DNA of 64,000 bases from NCBI GenBank assembly GCA_029204225.1, contig CM055104.1, forward strand, positions 39,736,527 to 39,800,526, in the 5' to 3' direction. Below the pieces are notes generated by a model that did not search any database, was not told where the DNA came from, and saw nothing but the letters and a program-made list of their open reading frames with translations. The first letter of the stretch is position 1. Each line of letters starts with the position of its first letter. The position numbers and the translations under genes are program-made. Positions 58,701-64,000 of the stretch are shown piece after piece. The stretch is from Diphasiastrum complanatum (Eukaryota > Streptophyta > Lycopodiopsida > Lycopodiales > Lycopodiaceae).

Positions 58701-58939
58701 CACTCTCAAACACGCTCTTTGTACGTTCCGTGTCCGCCATCACTCCCTATGCTCGAGACTGATACCGCTATATTGCCGATATCACTTTCGAGCACGGATC
58801 TTCCTGTTTCTTTGTTTCTCTTATAATCTCACGCTCGAAACCGATATTCAGTCCTTTCTTTCGTAAAAAAAAAAATTTCATTCTTTGCACTTGGTTTCGA
58901 TTTTCAAATCAAAGATTACTTCTTTTGATTCTGAAAATG

Positions 58940-60998
58940 ATGGCTAGGACGAAATCCATTGCCCATGCCATTACCTTTGTACAGCCATCCCATGCTCGTG
59001 TTTCCCCCGGTACTGGCCGTAGACGTGATAAAAAGCAGGTCTGGCTGAGAGAGATAAAAACACTCTAGAGATCAATTGAATTGTTGATCCCTAGAGCTCC
59101 TTTCGGCCGATCTGTTAGGAATGTCACCCTATCATTTGGGCTTGATGTTTGTTGTGACAACCATGCAAACCTTACAGGGTGTTGTAGAAGATTTTTTGTC
59201 CCAGTTTTATAAAGATTCATGTCTTTTGGCCATGCATGGTAAGCGTGTTACCATCATGCCTAAGGATTTCGTTATTCTTAAAAGACTTCGGGACCGTTAT
59301 TCAGGTCTGCATGTGGATAACACCATCACCTCCACAGACCTACCTCTGGATAGATCAAACTTGTCAACTATCTCAAGGAAGGAAAGGAAGTAGGCTGTCT
59401 CTAAGAAAGTTGGATCTCGAAGGCCAGCTGCTTCTCTTCTTCCTAGAGTTATCTCTGACAAGAGACCATGCATCTTCCTGAACTCTAAATCAGATGCTGG
59501 AGAATCTGATTCAGACCCAGAATCATCATCTCCTCCTCTTATTATTCGTCCAGTTCCTCAAAATGTTTCTTCACCAAAAGTGAAGAAAACCCAAGAGGAG
59601 CTTGACAAAATAATTGAAAAATCTGTAAATATTGTGTCTACATCTCTTTCTCTCCCTGTACATAATCTTTTTGTCAGAATTCCATACGATCCTAGCCAGA
59701 TTTATTTTGATTCTGATTATTATAATCAATACGAGACTTACTTAGCTAATAAAATTGATCTGCTCGGTAATTATTTTAATTTTTTTCTTCCAAATTCAAA
59801 TAGAAGCTATAGATTAGGTCCCAAATTTTGTGTACAGTTGAACGAGAAAACATCAAAGATTACAAATGTTATTGTAGAAGCGGCAAAAAATTTTCACAAC
59901 ATGGTATTAGTTCTGATTCTCAAGGAGTAGTTTTTGTTGTTAGTCCATTTTTTATAAGAGCAGTGAAGACAAAAGACGCCACATTTGAAAGGGCTATATT
60001 TTTCATCGATTGCAGTCCAGTGGCAAAATTTTATTTGATTTCATATGAGAATAAGTAAGGATTCTTAGTTTGCTTTTGTTGCTTTACTTTGGATGATTGC
60101 TCCTGTTCAAATGGATTCTAATTTTTATTTTGATTGTTGCAGTCGGCATGGGAGCTTGAACATTATTTCTATAAAAATAAATAAGAAGGGAGTATTAAAT
60201 TTTCTCTGTGTAAAAGTAAACTCAATTGATTATAGATACAGAGAATTTGATTCTCTACTTCATGATGTCGTTCGAAAAATACCGACAACGGTGACCTCAA
60301 TTGGAGAGATAACCATTAAATCTCTCAAGGTATATACAATTTATCTCTGATATGCATGTATTTTTTTTAGTTTAAATCTATCATCATAGCATGAATAAAT
60401 TTTATGTCATAATAGTACTAATTTTTGTTCAATATATGTAGAGTGTACAACAAATGGACATTTTTTGTTGTTCATGGTTCGTCTTGTACAATACAAAGCT
60501 CTTTTTTTAGTGGTATAATTTACAAGTTGATGTAGATATTGAAAAGGTAATATTTTGCTCATTTGTAGTTCTTTTCATTCTGATTCTTGTTTCTTTACTA
60601 TCATTGTTAGTAATTTGCTCATTCACGTGTTTTGTGATGACAGTTCACTAACCGTACACTCCCGACGATGTGTATAGATTTTGGCAAGAGTTGATCAAAA
60701 CTTATGTACAGAACGGTGTTAGTGTTACGCTGAAATCGAGGGCCCGAAAAAGCATGCTACTCATGTCTTAACAACCTTTCAAGTTGCTCAGGATGCAGAT
60801 ATTGTTATATACGATCAAAAAAGCATAGAAGTCCTTCCCAATACAGAGGAAGGCAAAATTATAGGAGAGAGGCCTGTTGCCTTAAAAGGCATAGAAGTCC
60901 TTCCCGAAATAGAGGAAGGCAAAATTATAGAAGAGGGGATTGTTGCCTTGACAATTCCTAATACTGATATAAAAACTATAGAAAAACTTACTGAATAG
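58940..60998 (+). pseudogene. Histone H3-fold (CENH3-like) gene with long C-terminal extension, broken
   Basis: The ATG at 58940 starts MARTKSIAHAITF. Next come VWLREIKTL-stop-RSIELLIPRAPFGRSVRN, matching the H3 alphaN and alpha1 region, with TAG at 59066 where H3 has Gln of YQKSTELL. A frameshift near 59140 precedes LQGVVEDFLSQFYKDSCLL and MHGKRVTIMPKDF, matching H3 alpha2-alpha3. LLIP and KDF instead of KDI are CENH3-like. The second frame continues, past one TAG (59391), through an acidic Ser-rich linker into an unrecognised domain (VHNLFVRIPYDPSQIYFDSD...). Later exons are marked by splice signals near 60055/60140, 60330, 60440-60547 and 60643; stop at 60996. Whether fusion or adjacency of two genes is uncertain. 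Confidence 0.65.
60820..60950 (+). repeat. Coding tandem repeat in the last exon of the histone-fold gene
   Basis: Two units of about 65 bp encode SIEVLPNTEEGKIIGERPVAL and GIEVLPEIEEGKIIEEGIVAL in one frame, ending shortly before the stop at 60996. A 15-base A run follows at about 61028. Confidence 0.85.
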
Positions 60999-61199
60999 GA
61001 ATTCATTTGTAAATAGAGATACATCAAAAAAAAAAAAAAAGATACAATCTTACATGTAAACAACCCGTTTATGGGATTTTTATTGATATCAATATAAATT
61101 CTTACAATCAAGTTGTGTCCATAGTATAATACTGGAATGCAATTTTTTAGATTGATAGAAAAACATGATGATTGACGTATATTTGCTGATAGTAAATCT
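60999..61199. other. Spacer, no gene seen
   Basis: It contains a poly-A run near 61028-61042 and AT-rich DNA between two convergent gene remnants. Confidence 0.35.
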
Positions 61200-62118
61200 C
61201 AGTGTTTTTTCATAAGTTGGATTATTTCACCAATATCTCTGCATTTGATCTTGAGCTCATGTCTTTTACGTACCTGCATAAAACTAATACAAAGTGAGTT
61301 ACAATTAGTATAGAGATTGTATGAGAAAGTTTTGATAGAAACTATTCATAAAGAATCGAGTGTTTATAGCTACTTATGAGTTTACTATTGAAAATAAATC
61401 TGAAGTCTGAAAGTATCTTGTAGGAGCAATAGTTTCCGCCTCATGTAATTTAGACTCCAATCCTCTTCCACCTCAACACATGTCAAAACTGCATCACTGT
61501 ATATAATCTCAATATTGTTTCGTTTTGAATGTCCACTGACTTCCAGGTCTTGATCGAGTGACACCCATTTACCTTTATTTTTTATAATGAAAGCATAAGC
61601 TCAACATTTGTTTTTCAATTTGAAAGACATTTTAATTCTGCATTCTATTTTTGCATCTAATCTTTTGTCCATCTGATCCACTGGGCTCTCATTTATTTAT
61701 GTTGAATGGATATAAATTTGCAAGAGAAAAATGATCAAATTGGCAAGTTTACTAGTAGATATTAATGAATGACAAAAATCAATATCAAAAATATCAATAC
61801 TCACAGTTGTTTTTTTTGTGATCCTGACGGTTGAATCCTTGCACATTTATCTCTAAATGCATATATACATGTTGGACTAGAATTTCAAAAATAGATTTTC
61901 CTCCTGATGATGTTTTGAAATCCAAAATTTTGGCCTTCCAATAAGATCAAAATGATGATTTTGACCTTTTGCTTTTTCGAAATGCTCCTCTTGATGATGG
62001 ATGCATCAAAACCCAAGAGTTTTTTGAATGTTCTTGGCACCCATAATCCATTATCATCTTTCTCGTTGAATAGAAGCATAGAGTCGATTGAGGAGCACGG
62101 CTTCCTTAATGGCGCCAT
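61200..62118 (-). pseudogene. Unrecognised multi-exon gene, copy 2 of family G2
   Basis: The minus-strand start MAPLRKPCSSIDSMLLFNEKDDNGLW (62118) matches copy 1 at 22415. After an A6 run the frame breaks, then NSWVLMHPSSRGAFRKSKR-stop-SYWKAKILDFKTSSGGKSIFEILVQHVY follows down to about 61810. An intron ends near 61720, and the exon beginning LANLYPFNI matches copy 1's DLYPSSI. Further blocks are GKWVSLDQDLEVSGHSKRNN and VEVEEDWSLNYMRRKLLLL (about 61595-61420) and RKRHELKIKCRDIGEIIQL after a TGCAG acceptor near 61275. Function unknown. Stops make it a pseudogene. Confidence 0.5.
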
Positions 62119-62822
62119 TCGTAATGTGCAGGCAAAAATTTAAAACATTGAACTATGAATCTGAAAATATGCATAGACAAAAAGCCATGAATCTGAAATG
62201 TGTTGGCAAAAATTTAAAACACTGAACTATTTGGTGCTACAAATTAACTCTAGTTAATCCTGTTAACCTGTTAACCATGATTTGACAATGCATATACATT
62301 AATGGTACATCAACTTTCTCATTTCTTCTCTAATGCAGACCTCGTTCTTTAGCATATCTCCTATTTTCAAGATGTTTGACATTGTGATTTGGTCGATCGA
62401 AAGATTTAGTGACAGCCAAATCTTACTTTCAACTATAATGTTATGTCTGCACTTTGAAAGAGAAAACACACATGGTCTGACTTCGTACAAACTGATATTA
62501 TGAACTCTTTGGAAGGCTAAAATTGGTCATTTGAAGTCGGTTACTTAGTACTGACTAGCCAACTTGGCAAACCTATAGCTTAGAGGCTACCTTAGTCTCC
62601 TCACATTTGAGAAACTAAGTACCACTACGTAAATAAAAACATAAGCAATTCGTGACAACTAATCTATTTCGTGATCATTGCTTATTCATACAATAATCCA
62701 TTTATCTCAAAATCTATACAGATCCACTTGATGGTTCAAAGGTCGGGGCACAGTACATGTTCATAGTTGACCTTAATTAGTTTTTCCTAAGTGATATTGG
62801 AGATGGCTCTAATGAATTATCA
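62119..62822. other. Interior of a minus-strand LTR element or intergenic DNA
   Basis: This lies on the internal side of the primer site at 62823. Minus frame 62299-62490 has no recognisable motif. Nothing else can be supported. Confidence 0.3.
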
Positions 62823-62834
62823 GCTTTGATACCA
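62823..62834 (-). other. Primer binding site of a further LTR element
   Basis: The minus strand reads TGGTATCAAAGC. An LTR would lie to its right. Confidence 0.6.
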
Positions 62835-63577
62835 CTCTATGGGAAAACTTCTTAAACGAAGTCCCAACCAACATGAGAAAGACAATGAATACTATGAAGA
62901 ACAGTGATAATTGTGTTAAATAGGATCGTGGATTACTTAGAGAACGGAGATTAGAGAACTGTTCAGTTTGCGTTGAATATGATTATCAGTATAGGAGTCT
63001 TAGACTACCATGAAGAGATATTGCAGAAACAATTAGGCATCTGTGACAGCCATGCAATTCTCTGATACTGATATTCTGATACAAAGAAATGTGAGTACAA
63101 TTAGGCATCAAAGACAACCATACATTTCTCAGTTATGATACTATTTCAAGGGAAGGGTGAGAATTAATGAACATTCAACCAAGAATGCAAAGAGATGGAA
63201 CAATAGCGATTCTGTATATTAAACTTGTCGTAACAACGATCAGATCACAATACAATTGATTTATAAGCGCGTGATCCTACTTATAGAAACAAAACAATAG
63301 CTATCGCTCTGAATATTTTATTGTTTTCTCTATAGTCACCAACTCTGAGAAGTCAACTGTTGTGAAGACCCATTTTTGTCATCTGATCTCTGATGGAATA
63401 TCTTCACGCATCCTCTTACATCATCTCACTTCTTCAGTCGCTCATTTACTTATAGCAGCTAGTAGATCTTGTGTTATTCTAATTTTACAATTACAAGATC
63501 GTTTAACAACTATTTATCTGACTAATCAGGACAATCGGTATTGGAACGGGAAGACGTAGACAGTCTGTACTTAGAAT
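62835..63577 (-). repeat. Probable 5' LTR of a minus-strand element
   Basis: It follows the primer site. On the minus strand it has a TATA-like CTTATAAATC near 63265. No classical TG...CA border is seen at the primer side (it starts CTCTATGGG), and the other end is cut by CACTA element F at 63578. No partner LTR is in the window. Confidence 0.4.
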
Positions 63578-64000
63578 CACAACAACACCCGTCATGATTT
63601 GCGACGTGAATCGCGAGCTTAATTTTTTTTTAATTCGTTGCGGACGTAGGAAAAACATGTCGCAATAAGGTCGTTGAATTCCAACGTCCGTAAAACACGT
63701 CACAATCCGACATACATAACTTGCCAGAATCCGGAACAATAGTCCCTGGTGGATGAGGATGAATCCAACGTGGACGTCGAATTGCGATGTCAGATTGCGA
63801 CGTTCGACCTGTACATCACAATCCGATGTCCAAAGACGTCGCTTATGATCCGACGTGGATGTCGGATTGCGACGTCAAAAATAGACGTCGGAATCCGACG
63901 TATGTAAATCCAGAATGATTCCCAAAAATGTCCGACGGATGTCCAAGACGTCCATTCGACGTCTATTTAAATGTCATATTTGGACATCTCAAATACGCAT
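63578..64000 (+). mobile_element. Left end of CACTA element F, continues beyond window
   Basis: CACAACAACACCCGTCATG at 63578 differs by one base from the expected CACTACAACACCCGTC end and is followed by GCGACGTGAATCGCGAG, as in the end at 57400. From 63640 on, GACGT, TCCGACGT and GTCGGATTGCGACGTC-type units repeat to the window edge. Confidence 0.75.

Noticed and set aside
60815-61111. 98-codon minus-strand frame
   Set aside because: It is antisense to the tandem coding repeat of the histone-fold gene; its repeated residues only mirror that repeat.

Overview
This window is plant nuclear DNA, almost certainly from a flowering plant. It is AT-rich and has Ty1/copia elements primed by initiator-tRNA-Met type sites (TGGTATCAGAGC or TGGTATCAAAGC), CACTA (En/Spm) transposons with CACTACAAC ends and plant-specific Transposase_24-type genes, intron-bearing gene remnants, long dinucleotide microsatellites and MITE-like foldbacks. 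I see no tRNA or rRNA gene and no clearly intact host gene. The species cannot be named from the sequence.

Layout. 1-1789: 5' leader and 5' LTR of a minus-strand copia element (M), inserted into the 3' LTR of an older minus-strand gag-only LTR element (X; 1790-11979). 3188-9499: a complete copia element (copia-1) with two LTRs that read identical and one open 1326-residue gag-pol frame, nested inside X. 11980-15398: dispersed repeats, a MITE-like unit, and an LTR end with primer site and gag start. 15399-17690: a 5'-truncated CACTA element (A). 17796-18958: a broken C-terminal piece of an ABC1/COQ8-type kinase gene. 19.0-30.9 kb: scattered remnants, including two unrecognised multi-exon minus-strand genes (G2 at 22.4-21.7 kb, G1 at 28.4-26.4 kb), a CACTA end near 25.0 kb and a 145-bp (CT)n.

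30.99-42.89 kb: an inverted repeat (LIR-1) whose arms enclose a decayed minus-strand copia element (copia-3). Copia-3 is split inside its gag zinc-knuckle codons by a young non-autonomous copia element (copia-2, 36290-40447) that encodes gag and protease but no reverse transcriptase. 43.4-55.4 kb: a second, larger inverted repeat (LIR-2). Its arms carry two copies (B plus strand, D minus strand) of one CACTA transposase gene and related microsatellites, and a third CACTA element (C) starts inside an intron of B. 55.5-57.4 kb: another CACTA transposase gene (E) followed by a CACTA terminus. 58.4-61.0 kb: a promoter rich in ACGT boxes, then a broken gene whose first part is a histone H3 fold with CENH3-like features, continuing into a long unrecognised region. 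61.2-62.1 kb: a second copy of the G2 family. The window ends in a likely LTR and the left end of a further CACTA element (F).

How it fits together: this is layered transposon DNA. Copia-1 is the only element with a full coding set. Copia-2 keeps priming, packaging and LTR signals, so it could move only with enzymes supplied by a relative such as copia-1. The items most worth follow-up are the histone-fold gene, copia-2, the two inverted repeats, and the G1 and G2 families.
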